From the NCBI RefSeq assembly GCF_024198235.1, contig NZ_JAKCFB010000055.1, positions 1-52,758 on the forward strand: DNA of 52,758 nucleotides, read 5' to 3'. Every line of letters begins with the position of its first letter. The stretch's first letter is position 1. The translations under genes were made by a program, and so were the position numbers. Origin of the DNA: Myxococcus dinghuensis. Lineage in GTDB: Bacteria; Myxococcota; Myxococcia; Myxococcales; Myxococcaceae. This document shows, one piece after another, positions 29,567 to 40,014 of the stretch. A model generated the notes under the pieces. The model saw only the letters and a program-made list of their open reading frames with translations, did no database searches and had not been told where the DNA came from.

Positions 29567-31141
29567 ATGCCCGCCGCATCCCTGCTGCTCGCCTGGCTCG
29601 TCACCGCCGCCCCCACCCCTCCGGCCTCCGCCGCGCCCCGGGACATCTACGCGCTCGACGACGACGCCTTCGTCGCCCAGGCCCAGCGGGACCTCGCGCA
29701 GTTGGAGCGCTACGCCCAGGGCCTGCGCCGGCTGCAGGAGGACGTGAAGCAGTCGCGCGCGGTCTACGCGCAGAAGCAGAGCGTGCCGTACACGCCGGAC
29801 CAGAAGCAGCTCCTGCTCACCACGTGGGCCGCCTTCTTCGACTACTTCGTCTCCACGGAGGTCATCCGCCAGCGCTACTGGGACTTCCTGAAGGTGCCCG
29901 CGCTCACCCAGCCGAAGAAGCACGCCTGGGGCTTCCTGCTCACCCACGGCGCGCTCACCACGGAGCTGGCCCACGGCCTCACCTACGCGGACGTCACCGG
30001 GGGCCGCAAGCAGTTGGAGGTGCTGCTGGACGAGCCCACCCCCGAGCACGGCCTGCCCGCGCGCGCCTTCGCCCGCTTCAAGGAGAAGGTCATCCATGTC
30101 GCCACCACCACGCAGTTGTACACCGGTGACATGTACAAGGAGCAGTTGCGCCCACTGCTGGTGAAGGCCGGGGCGCTGGACTCGCCGCGCGTGCCGTGGC
30201 TGCTCCAGGAGATGAAGCTCAACAGCGAGGTGGCCCGGGGCCTGCTCCAGAAGCGCGGCGCCACGCTCTTCGCCAAGGCCGCCGCGGACATCACCCAGGA
30301 CTCCGCGCAGCGCGCCTTCTTCCCCGTGCAGCGCGCGGTGGCCGAGTGGATGGGCGACACCCGCGTGCACCGCGTGGGCGAGCCGCTCATCACCCGCGAG
30401 CAGGTGATGGCGGTGCTCGCGCGCATGGAGCCGGGCGACATCCTGGTGGCGCGGCAGAACTGGTATCTGTCCAACATCGGCCTGCCGGGCTTCTGGCCCC
30501 ACGCGGAGCTGTACGTGGGCACGCCCCCGCAACTGGCCGCGTACCTCGACGACGACGCGGAGGTGAAGGCGTGGGTGGCCACCCTGCCCGGCGCCCCCGC
30601 CACCTTCACCGCGCACCTGGCCCAGGCCTTCCCCGCCAAGTGGGCGGAGTACGCAGGCAAGGACGCGCACGGAGACCCCATCCGCATCATCGAGTCCATC
30701 AGCGAGGGCGTGTCCTTCACCGGCCTGGAGCACGGCATGCGCGTGGACTACCTGGGGGTGATGCGGCCCCGCCTGTCACGCCTGGACAAGGCGCGCGCCA
30801 TCCTCCGCGCCTTCACCTTCCAGGGCCGCCCGTACGACTTCGACTTCGACTTCTTCTCCGACCAGACGCTGGTGTGCACGGAGCTGGTGTGGAAGTCCTA
30901 TGCGCCGGCCAAGGACACGCGCGGCCTGTCCATCCCCCTGGTCAGCGTGGCCGGCCGGCGCACCCTGCCCGCCAACGAGCTGGTGCGCCTGTTCGACGCG
31001 GAGTACGGCAAGCCGGACCGCCAGCTCGACTTCGTCGCCTTCCTGGACGGAAGAGAGGGCCAGGGCGACGCGAAAGAGGCGGACGAGGCCGCATTCCGTT
31101 ACAGCTACCGCCGCGCCAAGTGGGACATCGCCCAGGAGTAG
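29567..31141 (+). CDS. Secreted YiiX/DUF830-type permuted NlpC/P60 cysteine hydrolase
   Basis: 524 residues. The signal peptide MPAASLLLAWLVTAAPTPPASA is followed by a helical N-terminal domain of about 260 residues, then a circularly permuted papain-like domain. GDILVARQNWYLSNIG leads to His312 in PGFWPHAELYVG; the catalytic Cys437 is in TLVCTELVWKSY. In the family (YiiX/YebB, DUF830) the His precedes the Cys, as here. These enzymes act on amide bonds, often in lipid- or peptidoglycan-linked substrates; the substrate is unknown here. TAGAGT lies about 40 nt upstream as a possible -10 box. Confidence 0.83.
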   Translation: MPAASLLLAWLVTAAPTPPASAAPRDIYALDDDAFVAQAQRDLAQLERYAQGLRRLQEDVKQSRAVYAQKQSVPYTPDQKQLLLTTWAAFFDYFVSTEVIRQRYWDFLKVPALTQPKKHAWGFLLTHGALTTELAHGLTYADVTGGRKQLEVLLDEPTPEHGLPARAFARFKEKVIHVATTTQLYTGDMYKEQLRPLLVKAGALDSPRVPWLLQEMKLNSEVARGLLQKRGATLFAKAAADITQDSAQRAFFPVQRAVAEWMGDTRVHRVGEPLITREQVMAVLARMEPGDILVARQNWYLSNIGLPGFWPHAELYVGTPPQLAAYLDDDAEVKAWVATLPGAPATFTAHLAQAFPAKWAEYAGKDAHGDPIRIIESISEGVSFTGLEHGMRVDYLGVMRPRLSRLDKARAILRAFTFQGRPYDFDFDFFSDQTLVCTELVWKSYAPAKDTRGLSIPLVSVAGRRTLPANELVRLFDAEYGKPDRQLDFVAFLDGREGQGDAKEADEAAFRYSYRRAKWDIAQE

Positions 31142-31149
31142 ACACTCAC

Positions 31150-31425
31150 ATGACGGAAGAACTGGCCCACACCCTGCTCGAGCTGTCCGGCCCCCTCTTC
31201 GAGCGGATGATTGCGCAGCAGCAAGCCAAGGTGCTGCGCCTGGCCCGCGAGGCCGTCCCCAACATCACCCCCGAGGAGGTCCGCAACCCCCATGACTTCC
31301 CGCAACTCAAGGAACACCCGACCTTCGAATTCGAGGACGGGCTGCTGGCGGGGTTGATTGCGGCCCAAATGGCGCTCCGCGCGGAAATCAAGGGGAGGCT
31401 GCCCTATGAGCCACCGACCTTCTGA
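31150..31425 (+). CDS. Small hypothetical protein
   Basis: 91 residues from ATG 31150, 8 nt after the hydrolase stop and so probably cotranscribed. Mostly helical, acidic and soluble (MTEELAHTLLELSGPLFERMIAQQ, VPNITPEEVRNPHDFPQLKEHP), ending RLPYEPPTF. No signal peptide and no recognised family. The regular sequence, good context and family-like PNITPEEVRNPHDFP motif make it a likely real gene. Confidence 0.7.
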   Translation: MTEELAHTLLELSGPLFERMIAQQQAKVLRLAREAVPNITPEEVRNPHDFPQLKEHPTFEFEDGLLAGLIAAQMALRAEIKGRLPYEPPTF

Positions 31426-31479
31426 TGCTCGGCCGCCTGCCTTTGCCGTCCGTCCCGGTGTGGGTTAGTGGTTGCCGCC

Positions 31480-32334
31480 GTGAGCATCCCCTCAGGATTC
31501 AGCCCGCCGCTGGCCCGTGAACGGTTGGTGTCGGCGCTGGCCGCGGAGCCGCCCCGCCTGGACCTGGCGGCGCTGGCCATCGCGACGCTGCAACAGCCGG
31601 AGCTGGACGCCTCGGCGTGCCTGCACGTCCTGGACGTGCTCGCGTGCCGGGTGCAGGTGGAGATGGAGCGGCTGACGGACCGGGGCGAGGCGCTGGCGCC
31701 GCTGAGGGCGTTGCGCCACGTGCTGTCGGACATCGAGGGCTTCCGCGGCAACGCGGAGGACTACCACGCGCCGGAGAACAGCTTCCTGGACCAGGTGCTG
31801 GAGCGGAAGGTGGGCCTGCCCATCACCCTGTCGGTGGTCTACCTGGAGGTCGCGCGGCGCGCGGGCATCCCCCTGTACGGCGTGCCGTTCCCCGGGCACT
31901 TCCTGGTCGCGCACGACGCGGGAGACCACAAGCTGGTGATGGACCCGTTCCACGACGGCGACATCCTCACCGAGCACGGCTGCGAGGAGCTGCTCAAGCG
32001 CGTGGCCCCCCAGCTCAAGTTCGACCGGGCGATGCTGGCGCCCGCGCCCGTGGAGCTGATCGCCTACCGCATGCTGTCCAACCTGCGCCGCGTGTACCTG
32101 GGCCGCGAGGACCAGGAGCGGGGGTTGGCGGTGGTGGACCTGCTGCTGCTGCTGGCGCCGGACCACCCGGGGGAGCTGCGCACGCGCGCGGGGCTCCTGG
32201 CCAACCTGGGCGCCTACCGCGCCGCGCTGCGCGACGTGGAGCGGTGCCTGGAGCTGTCGCCGGAGGCGCCGGACCGCGAGCGCCTGGAGCTGACCGCCCG
32301 CGAGCTGCGAGAGCGCGCCTCGCTGCTCAACTGA
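31480..32334 (+). CDS. SirB1-like transglutaminase-fold protein with TPR tail
   Basis: 284 residues from GTG 31480 (GTG 31468 is an alternative). The SirB1 family core is visible: GNAEDYHAPENSFLDQVLERKVGLPITLSV-type segment near 85-115, then ARRAGIPLYGVPFPGHFLV and LVMDPFHDGDIL. Helical TPR-like repeats close the protein (GLAVVDLLLLLAPDHPGELRTRAGL). The family has a transglutaminase-like fold with unproven activity and is often linked to protein synthesis or virulence regulation. Start lacks a clear Shine-Dalgarno. Confidence 0.85.
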   Translation: MSIPSGFSPPLARERLVSALAAEPPRLDLAALAIATLQQPELDASACLHVLDVLACRVQVEMERLTDRGEALAPLRALRHVLSDIEGFRGNAEDYHAPENSFLDQVLERKVGLPITLSVVYLEVARRAGIPLYGVPFPGHFLVAHDAGDHKLVMDPFHDGDILTEHGCEELLKRVAPQLKFDRAMLAPAPVELIAYRMLSNLRRVYLGREDQERGLAVVDLLLLLAPDHPGELRTRAGLLANLGAYRAALRDVERCLELSPEAPDRERLELTARELRERASLLN

Positions 32335-32384
32335 CGCGAGGGGCCCCTCCCCGGGCCCCGCACCGCCGAGAAAGGCCTTCGTCC

Positions 32385-32942
32385 ATGTCCACGACCGTGA
32401 AGCCCTGGCCGCGCCTGCGCCGGGGGTTGGAGCACGACTACCGGGTGCTGAAGGTGCGCGAGGACCGCTGGGTGGACCCTCGCACCCACCAGGAGCACGG
32501 GCGGGTGAACCTGGACTGCGCGGACTGGGTCAACGTCATCGCGGTGACGCCCGACGAGCAGCTCGTCCTGGTGCGCCAGTTCCGCTTCGGCGTGGGCGCG
32601 ACGACGCTGGAGGTACCCGGCGGCATGGTGGACCCGGGCGAGGCCCCGGCCGCCGCCGCCGCGCGCGAGCTGGAGGAGGAGACGGGCTACGTGGCGGGCC
32701 GGCTGGTGCCGCTGGGCGCCGTCCACCCCAACCCCGCCATGCAGACCAACCAGTGCTTCAGCTTCCTGGCGCTCGACTGCGTGAAGGCGCATGCGGGCCA
32801 GCAGGACGAGGGCGAGGACATCGCCGTGGAGCTGCACCCGCGCGCGGACCTCCCCCGGCTCGTGCTGGAGGGCCACATCACCCACTCGCTGGTGGTGGTG
32901 GCGTTCTTCCTGGAGCGGCTGCGCGCGGAGGTCGCCCGGTAG
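32385..32942 (+). CDS. NUDIX hydrolase (ADP-ribose pyrophosphatase-like)
   Basis: 185 residues from ATG 32385. The NUDIX box runs GGMVDPGE, then AARELEEETGYV at about residues 75-100, with all consensus Gly, Glu and Arg positions. The upstream LVRQFRFGVGATTLEVPGG is typical of the ADP-ribose/nucleoside-diphosphate-sugar pyrophosphatase subgroup. Metal-dependent cytoplasmic enzyme. Lies 50 nt after the SirB1-like gene on the same strand. Confidence 0.9.
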   Translation: MSTTVKPWPRLRRGLEHDYRVLKVREDRWVDPRTHQEHGRVNLDCADWVNVIAVTPDEQLVLVRQFRFGVGATTLEVPGGMVDPGEAPAAAAARELEEETGYVAGRLVPLGAVHPNPAMQTNQCFSFLALDCVKAHAGQQDEGEDIAVELHPRADLPRLVLEGHITHSLVVVAFFLERLRAEVAR

Positions 32943-32963
32943 CAGCGGGGCCCGCCTGACGCC

Positions 32964-33224
32964 TCAGCGGCGTTCGCAGCCGCAACCGCACGCGTCGAAG
33001 AAGGGCGTCTCGCCCGGCGCGCAGACGAACAGGGTGAGCTTGCAGCTCTTCGGGTCGGTGGAGATGGAGCGCCGGCCCGCGCCGCTGGCGCAGCGGGGGC
33101 GCGCGTCCTCGGCCACGAGCGTGCGCGCGCCGGTGGACTCCTCCCCGGAGAAGACGCCACACCCCGTGGCGAGGACCGCGGCGAACACCGCCAGGGTGGA
33201 ACCGGACCGCCTGACGATGTGCAC
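32964..33224 (-). CDS. Small cysteine-rich lipoprotein
   Basis: 86 residues from GTG 33224, with GAGGAGG 8-9 nt upstream. The signal peptide VHIVRRSGSTLAVFAAVLATGC has a good lipobox, with Gly at +2. The mature part has cysteines at SCKLTLFVC and a terminal FFDACGCGCERR. The CGCGC-type ending recurs in short myxobacterial surface proteins and may hold disulfides or metal; function unknown. Convergent with the NUDIX gene. The 209 bp between it and moaC show no further gene. Confidence 0.72.
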   Translation of the reverse strand: MHIVRRSGSTLAVFAAVLATGCGVFSGEESTGARTLVAEDARPRCASGAGRRSISTDPKSCKLTLFVCAPGETPFFDACGCGCERR

Positions 33225-33433
33225 CTGCCCGACCTCCTCCACGGCCCCTCGCGTCCGCGCCCGTGGGAAGCCCAATCTGGTGGCCGTCCCCGACAAGGGG
33301 GAAGCCCCGGAGGGCACGGCCTCAGGCAGGGGCGTGCGCGGGGCCACAGTCGCGGCGTCGGGGGGTGGACAGCCCTCCACCACCCGGGCCGGCGGTCTCG
33401 GCGGCCCCACCGGGCATGCGGGCCACCGCGAGG

Positions 33434-33874
33434 TCAGGACGGACCGGACTCGCGCTCCCAGGTCCCCGAGCGTCCCCCCGACTTGTGCTCGAGCTGGACG
33501 GCGTCGAGCACCATGCCGCGGTCCAGGCTCTTGCACATGTCGTAGACGGTGAGGGACGCCGCGCACGCGGCGGTGAGGGCCTCCATCTCCACGCCGGTGC
33601 GGTCCACCGTGCGCACCGCGACGCGCACCGCCAGGCCCGCGTCGACGGGGGACACCGTCACCTCCACGCCGGACAGGGCGATGGGGTGGCACAGGGGGAT
33701 GAAGTCCGGGGTGCGCTTGGCGGCCATGATGCCCGCCAGCCTCGCGGCGGCGAGCACGTCGCCCTTCTCCACCGTGCCCGCGAGGATGCGCTCGCGCGTG
33801 GACGACTGCATGCGCAGCAGCGCCGTGGCCACCGCGACGCGCTCCGTCTTCGGCTTGTCGCCCACGTCCACCAT
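33434..33874 (-). CDS. moaC: Cyclic pyranopterin monophosphate synthase (molybdenum cofactor)
   Basis: 146 residues from ATG 33874; GTG 33880 overlaps the upstream stop and is an equally good candidate. Near full length for MoaC (about 160), with MVDVGDKPKTERVAVA, the catalytic KRTPDFIPLCHPIALSGVEV segment, VRTVDRTGVEMEALTAA and YDMCKSLDRGM. MoaC converts the MoaA product into cyclic pyranopterin monophosphate. No other moa gene is in the window; it is instead coupled to a PLP trans-sulfuration gene. Confidence 0.95.
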   Translation of the reverse strand: MVDVGDKPKTERVAVATALLRMQSSTRERILAGTVEKGDVLAAARLAGIMAAKRTPDFIPLCHPIALSGVEVTVSPVDAGLAVRVAVRTVDRTGVEMEALTAACAASLTVYDMCKSLDRGMVLDAVQLEHKSGGRSGTWERESGPS

Positions 33875-33876
33875 CT

Positions 33877-35064
33877 TCACGGACGCACCGCCTTCGCAAC
33901 GGCCTGGAGCAGGTCGTCGGCGATGTCGTCCGGGTCCTCCAGGCCCACGGAGACGCGGATGAGGTTCTCGCGGATGCCCGCCGCCTCGCGCTCCTGGGGC
34001 GTGAAGCGGCGCGCGCTGGCGCTGGCCGCGTGCATCACCAGCGTGCCCACGTCGCCCAGGGACGGGCCCGGCAGGCACAGCGCCAGCGCCTCGAGGAAGC
34101 GCATGCACCGCTCGCGCCCCACCCCGCGAATCTCGAAGGAGACCATGGGGCCGAAGCCGCCCTGGAGCATGCGCCCCGCCACCGCGTGGTCCGGGTGCGA
34201 GGCCAGGCCCGGGTAGATGACGCGCTCCAACAGCGGCGAGTCCGCCAGCCGCCGCGCCACCTGGGCCGCGTGCTCGACGTGGGCCTTCATCCGCACCGGC
34301 AGGGTGCGCAGGCCGCGCAGCGTGAGCCACGCCTCGAACGGGCCCAGCACGTCGCCGGCGAGCACCCGCGCGGCGCGCAAGGGGGCGATGCGCGCGTTCG
34401 ACCCGCTCACCGTGCCGCCCAGCGCGTCGCTGTGGCCATTGAGCCACTTGCTGGTGGACTGCACCGCGTAGTCCGCGCCCAGCTCCAGCGCGCGCTGCCC
34501 CACGGGCGAGGCGAACGTCGCGTCCACCGCGAAGGCCGCGCCCACCGCGTGGCTCGCCTCGGCCAGGGCCTTCAGGTCCGGCACGCGCAAGAGCGGGTTG
34601 GTGATGCTCTCCGCCAGGACCAGCCGCGGCTTCAGCTCGCGGAGGCGCGCGGGGGCGGAAGGGTCCGCCAGGTCGAGCGCATGCAGCTCCACGCCCAGCA
34701 CGGCGCACAGGTTCTTGTAGAGCGCGCGCGTGACGCCGTAGCCGTCCGCGGGCATGGCCAGCCGGTCTCCGGCCCGGAAGCCCTGCGCCTCGAAGAGCGA
34801 GCGCAGCGCGGCCATGCCGCTGGCGTACGCCACGCAGGCCTCGGCGCCCTCCAGCGCGGCCACCGCCGTCTCCAACAGCGTGGTGTTGGGCGCGCTGATG
34901 CGGGCGTAGGCGTAGTCCTTGCCGTCCAGCGCGGCGTCCAGGTCGTCGCTGCTGTCGAACCAGTTCACCGCCGCCGGGTGGATGGCCGGCGAGACGGGGA
35001 TGGCCTTGCTCCCGGTGAGGCGGTTACCGGCGTGCACCGCCACCGTCTTCAGCTTCGTGCTCAT
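33877..35064 (-). CDS. Cys/Met-metabolism PLP enzyme (cystathionine gamma-synthase/beta-lyase/methionine gamma-lyase type)
   Basis: 395 residues, full length for the family. PLP-binding Lys206 lies in STSKWLNGHSD, preceded by FAVDATFASP (the Asp pairing with the ring nitrogen). YASGMAALRS is the phosphate-binding loop. Phe-Glu-Ala-Trp in GPFEAWLTLRGLRTLPVRM is typical. The exact member (MetB, MetC, MGL) cannot be told, though lack of the usual YSR tyrosine context (YARISAPNTT here in place of YSRxxNPT) hints at a divergent subgroup. Its stop overlaps a possible moaC start. Confidence 0.88.
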   Translation of the reverse strand: MSTKLKTVAVHAGNRLTGSKAIPVSPAIHPAAVNWFDSSDDLDAALDGKDYAYARISAPNTTLLETAVAALEGAEACVAYASGMAALRSLFEAQGFRAGDRLAMPADGYGVTRALYKNLCAVLGVELHALDLADPSAPARLRELKPRLVLAESITNPLLRVPDLKALAEASHAVGAAFAVDATFASPVGQRALELGADYAVQSTSKWLNGHSDALGGTVSGSNARIAPLRAARVLAGDVLGPFEAWLTLRGLRTLPVRMKAHVEHAAQVARRLADSPLLERVIYPGLASHPDHAVAGRMLQGGFGPMVSFEIRGVGRERCMRFLEALALCLPGPSLGDVGTLVMHAASASARRFTPQEREAAGIRENLIRVSVGLEDPDDIADDLLQAVAKAVRP

Positions 35065-35175
35065 GGGGCTCTTCTTCCGTCGTCCGCGGGTCGATGAGAC
35101 GGGGGCCGGCCCACGCGTGGTGGAGCCGGCCCCTGGATGTCCTGCTTGCGCTGCGGTGTCCGCCAGCGCGCGCGG

Positions 35176-36138
35176 CTACTCGCCGTGCTCGATGAGCCAG
35201 CGCTCCGCGTCGATGGCCGCCATGCAGCCGGTGCCGGCGGCGGTGATGGCCTGACGGTAGTAGCTGTCCTGGACGTCGCCACACGCGAACACGCCCGGGA
35301 TGTTGGTGCGGGTGCTGCCCGCCACCGTCTTCAGGTAGCCGCCCTGGTGCGTCTCCAGCACGCCCTGGAACAGCTCCGTGTTCGGCGTGTGACCGATGGC
35401 CACGAACAGGCCCGTCACGTTGAGCAGCTGGCTGTCGCCCGTCTTCAGGTTGCGCACCACCGCGCCCGTCATCCCCTTGGCGTTGCCCACGACCTCCTCC
35501 ACCGCGGAGTTCCACAGGAAGGAGATCTTCGGGTTGTTCAGCGCGCGCTCCTGCATGACCTTGGACGCGCGCAGCGAGTCGCGGCGGTGGACGAGGGTGA
35601 CGTGCTTGACGATCTTCGCCAGGTACGTCGCCTCCTCCATGGCCGTGTCGCCGCCGCCCACGACGATGACGTCCTGGTTCTTGAAGAACGCGCCGTCACA
35701 CGTGGCGCACGCGGACACGCCCCGGTTCTTGTAGGTGTCCTCGCCCTTGACGCCCAGCCACTTGGCGGTGGCGCCCGTGGAGATGATGACCGTCTCCGAG
35801 CGGTAGCTGACGCTCTCTCCCTCGATGAGGAAGGGGCGCTTGCTGAAGTCCACCTTCACCACGTTCTCCATGTGGATGACGGTGCCGAAACGCTCCGCCT
35901 GCTTCTGGAAGCGCTCCATGAGCTCCGGACCGGTGATGGCCTCCGGAAAGCCCGGATAGTTCTCCACGTCCGTGGTCACCATCAGCTGGCCGCCAGGCAC
36001 GCGCTGAGGGTGGTCCAGCGTGGGACCGCCCGCGAACACCACCGGTTGCAGGTTGGCACGAGCGGCATAGATGGCCGCGGTGTAGCCCGCCGGCCCCGAG
36101 CCGATGATGGTCACCTTGTTGATCTTCTCCTCCGCCAC
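35176..36138 (-). CDS. trxB: Thioredoxin-disulfide reductase
   Basis: 320 residues from GTG 36138, with a GGGAGGAG site. FAD loop IIGSGPAGYTAAIYAARA near residue 10, redox-active CATC at 144-147 (ACATCDGAFF), NADPH loop VVGGGDTAMEEA and the C-terminal FACGDVQDSYYRQAITAAGTGCMAA. It reduces thioredoxin with NADPH in the cytoplasm. Monocistronic by spacing (111 bp to the gene downstream). Divergent from the cNMP-binding protein gene. Confidence 0.97.
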   Translation of the reverse strand: MAEEKINKVTIIGSGPAGYTAAIYAARANLQPVVFAGGPTLDHPQRVPGGQLMVTTDVENYPGFPEAITGPELMERFQKQAERFGTVIHMENVVKVDFSKRPFLIEGESVSYRSETVIISTGATAKWLGVKGEDTYKNRGVSACATCDGAFFKNQDVIVVGGGDTAMEEATYLAKIVKHVTLVHRRDSLRASKVMQERALNNPKISFLWNSAVEEVVGNAKGMTGAVVRNLKTGDSQLLNVTGLFVAIGHTPNTELFQGVLETHQGGYLKTVAGSTRTNIPGVFACGDVQDSYYRQAITAAGTGCMAAIDAERWLIEHGE

Positions 36139-36213
36139 GGTGGCTCCTCCCTCTCCTGATTGAGGCCGCGAAGGTACCAGAGGCCCTCGGGCGCGTGATA
36201 CGAAGCTGGCCTC

Positions 36214-36672
36214 ATGGATGCCGAGCTCCTCAAGAAGGTTGCGCTGTTCGAGGGTTTGACCCAGGGACAGCTCGCCAAGGTGGCGCAACTCGGCCACTCC
36301 AGGGACTACCCGGCGGGCGCCTTCTTGTTCCGCGAGGGGGAGGTCGGCCACGAGATGTTCGTCCTCTCCCAGGGCAAGGTCCGCATCTCCAAGACGGTGC
36401 CCGGCATCGGCGAGGAGGCGCTCGCCATCCTGGAGCCCGGCCAGTATTTCGGCGAGATGGCGGTAATCGAGGACTCCCCCCGCTCGGCGGACGCCATCGC
36501 CCATGTGAGCTGCCAGGTCTGGGTCATCGAAAGGTCCAAACTGGACCAGCTGATGTTCACCGACAAGGACCTGGCGTACGTGCTGCTGTGGACGTTCGTG
36601 CGGACCCTGAGCGAGCGGCTTCGCGAGACGAACGACAAGATCAAGGCCTTCTTCGCCCTCTCCCGCTTCTGA
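36214..36672 (+). CDS. Cyclic-nucleotide-binding domain protein without DNA-binding domain
   Basis: 152 residues. A single cNMP-binding beta-barrel: LKKVALFEGLTQGQLAKVAQLGHSRDYPAGAFLFREGE, VLSQGKVRISK, the phosphate-cassette region FGEMAVIEDSPRSADAIA (with the conserved Glu and Arg) and closing helices. It stops where Crp would have its helix-turn-helix, so it is a stand-alone sensor that probably signals by protein contact. TACGAA lies 9 nt upstream; there is no Shine-Dalgarno. Confidence 0.88.
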   Translation: MDAELLKKVALFEGLTQGQLAKVAQLGHSRDYPAGAFLFREGEVGHEMFVLSQGKVRISKTVPGIGEEALAILEPGQYFGEMAVIEDSPRSADAIAHVSCQVWVIERSKLDQLMFTDKDLAYVLLWTFVRTLSERLRETNDKIKAFFALSRF

Positions 36673-36780
36673 GCCCCCACTCGGCGCCCCGCCCCTGCGG
36701 GCCATGGGGACCGTCCAGCGGGTGGGCCTTCCACGCACAAGTCGAGACGGGTCGGTCTCCGGCGCTCCGAGTCGAGCGAG

Positions 36781-36797
36781 CGGGCACGTGCCTTGCT
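36781..36797 (+). promoter_or_regulatory. Sigma-54 (RpoN) promoter upstream of radC
   Basis: CGGGCACGTGCCTTGCT keeps the -24 GGCACG and a perfect -12 TTGCT, with GG (36783-36784) and GC (36795-36796) exactly 10 nt apart. Only the T before GG and the purine after CACG differ from consensus. Predicted start near 36808, 30 nt before the radC ATG. Confidence 0.6.
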
Positions 36798-36801
36798 CTG
36801 C

Positions 36802-36816
36802 CCTGTCCGTGACAGG
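36802..36816. promoter_or_regulatory. Dyad CCTGTC-CGT-GACAGG over the predicted radC start point
   Basis: A perfect 6-bp inverted repeat with a 3-bp centre, overlapping +1 of the predicted sigma-54 transcript. It could be a repressor operator or a small 5' hairpin in the mRNA. It does not match the LexA box consensus I recall for Myxococcus. Confidence 0.4.
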
Positions 36817-36837
36817 TGGGCGGCGGCGGGGTGGTGC

Positions 36838-37608
36838 ATGGGCGGGGCGTGCGAGGGCGGCGGGGTCGTGGGCGAGGGGTCGGTGAGGGGCGAGTCCCCC
36901 GGCGACGTGGAGCAGGCGCGCGAGCGGCTGTTCCGGCTGGGGGCGCAGGCCCTCACCGACCCGGAGCTGTTGTGGATGGTGTGGGGCGGCGCGGCGGCGC
37001 GGGCGCGGGAGGGGCTCGTGGCCCCGGGGGCGCTGCTGGCGCGTGTCGGCGGGCTGCGGGCGCTGACGCAGGCGGAGCCGGTGGAGCTGTGCGGCATGCC
37101 GGAGGTGGGGCCCACGCGCGCGGCGCGGCTGTTGGCGGCGCTGGAGCTGGGGCGGCGCGTGCAGCGCTCCCCGGAGCGGCGGCCGAAGCTGCGCACGCCG
37201 CGGGAGATCCACGCGTACCTGGGGCCGCTGTTGGGGGCGCTGCGGCGCGAGGTGTTCCACGTCCTGTGCTTCAACGCGCGCAACGTGCTGGTGCACGACG
37301 CGCGCGTGGCGGAGGGCACCATGAACGCGTGCCCGGTGGACCCGCGGGAGGTGTTCACCGCGGCGCTGGTGTCGAGGGCCACCGCCATCGTCCTGGCGCA
37401 CAACCACCCGTCGGGAGACCCGGAGCCGAGCGTGCAGGACGTGGCGCTGACGCGGCACCTGATGTCGGCGGCGCGGCTGCTCAACCTCAAGGTGCTGGAC
37501 CACGTGGTGGTGGGGGATGGGCGCTACGTGTCGCTCCTGGAGCGGGGGCTGATGCCGGAGGCGGACTTGGAGGCGGGGCGTGCATGGGGCGCGGCTGGAG
37601 GGGACTGA
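36838..37608 (+). CDS. radC: RadC-family JAB/MPN metalloprotein
   Basis: 256 residues from ATG 36838; the start is uncertain because the first 25 residues are Gly-rich and not conserved. Helix-hairpin-helix region ELCGMPEVGPTRAARLLAALELGRRV precedes the RadC domain. The JAMM zinc motif HNHPSGDPEPSVQD (His188, His190, Asp201) is intact. RadC proteins were named for DNA repair, but their biochemical function is unproven. Usual E-K motifs near the N-terminus (RERLFRLGAQALTDPELL) are present. Its TGA overlaps the ATG of the DUF3006 gene. Confidence 0.92.
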   Translation: MGGACEGGGVVGEGSVRGESPGDVEQARERLFRLGAQALTDPELLWMVWGGAAARAREGLVAPGALLARVGGLRALTQAEPVELCGMPEVGPTRAARLLAALELGRRVQRSPERRPKLRTPREIHAYLGPLLGALRREVFHVLCFNARNVLVHDARVAEGTMNACPVDPREVFTAALVSRATAIVLAHNHPSGDPEPSVQDVALTRHLMSAARLLNLKVLDHVVVGDGRYVSLLERGLMPEADLEAGRAWGAAGGD

Positions 37609-37865
37609 TGATGGTGGGGAGCGTGGTGGGGTCGAGCGGGGCGGTGCAGGTGGACGTGCTGGAGGACGCGCGGGCCCGGGTGGTGTGGCTGGAGACCGGC
37701 CAGTCCTGCACGGTGGAGCGGCACACGCTTCCGGCCGACGTGCGCGAGGGGGACGTGGTGGTGGACGGGCGGACGGAGCCGGAGGCGACGGCGCTGAGGC
37801 GCCTGGAAGTGGCCCTGAGGAGGGCCCGCCTGGCCGTCCCCGTGCCACCGGGGCTGGAGCTGTGA
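37608..37865 (+). CDS. DUF3006-like small protein
   Basis: 85 residues from ATG 37608, which shares bases with the radC stop (TGATG) and has GGAGGGG at 37597-37603, indicating translational coupling. The pattern QVDVLEDARARVVWLETGQSCTVERHTLPADVREGDVV fits DUF3006, a small beta-domain followed by one helix. Function unknown. It sits between radC and recQ on the same strand. Confidence 0.75.
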   Translation: MMVGSVVGSSGAVQVDVLEDARARVVWLETGQSCTVERHTLPADVREGDVVVDGRTEPEATALRRLEVALRRARLAVPVPPGLEL

Positions 37866-37914
37866 GGGACGGCATGGGGCCGTTTCCGTTGACGGCCGGG
37901 CCAGGATGGTGAAC

Positions 37915-39996
<2,082 letters not shown>

Positions 39997-40014
39997 GGAA
40001 CGGCGGGGCGGCCG

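Noticed and set aside
28982..30733. N-terminal extension that would make the lipoprotein at 28067 an 888-residue protein
   Set aside because: The extension is antisense to the DUF2795 upstream region and the secreted hydrolase; a proper lipoprotein signal peptide starts at 28981.
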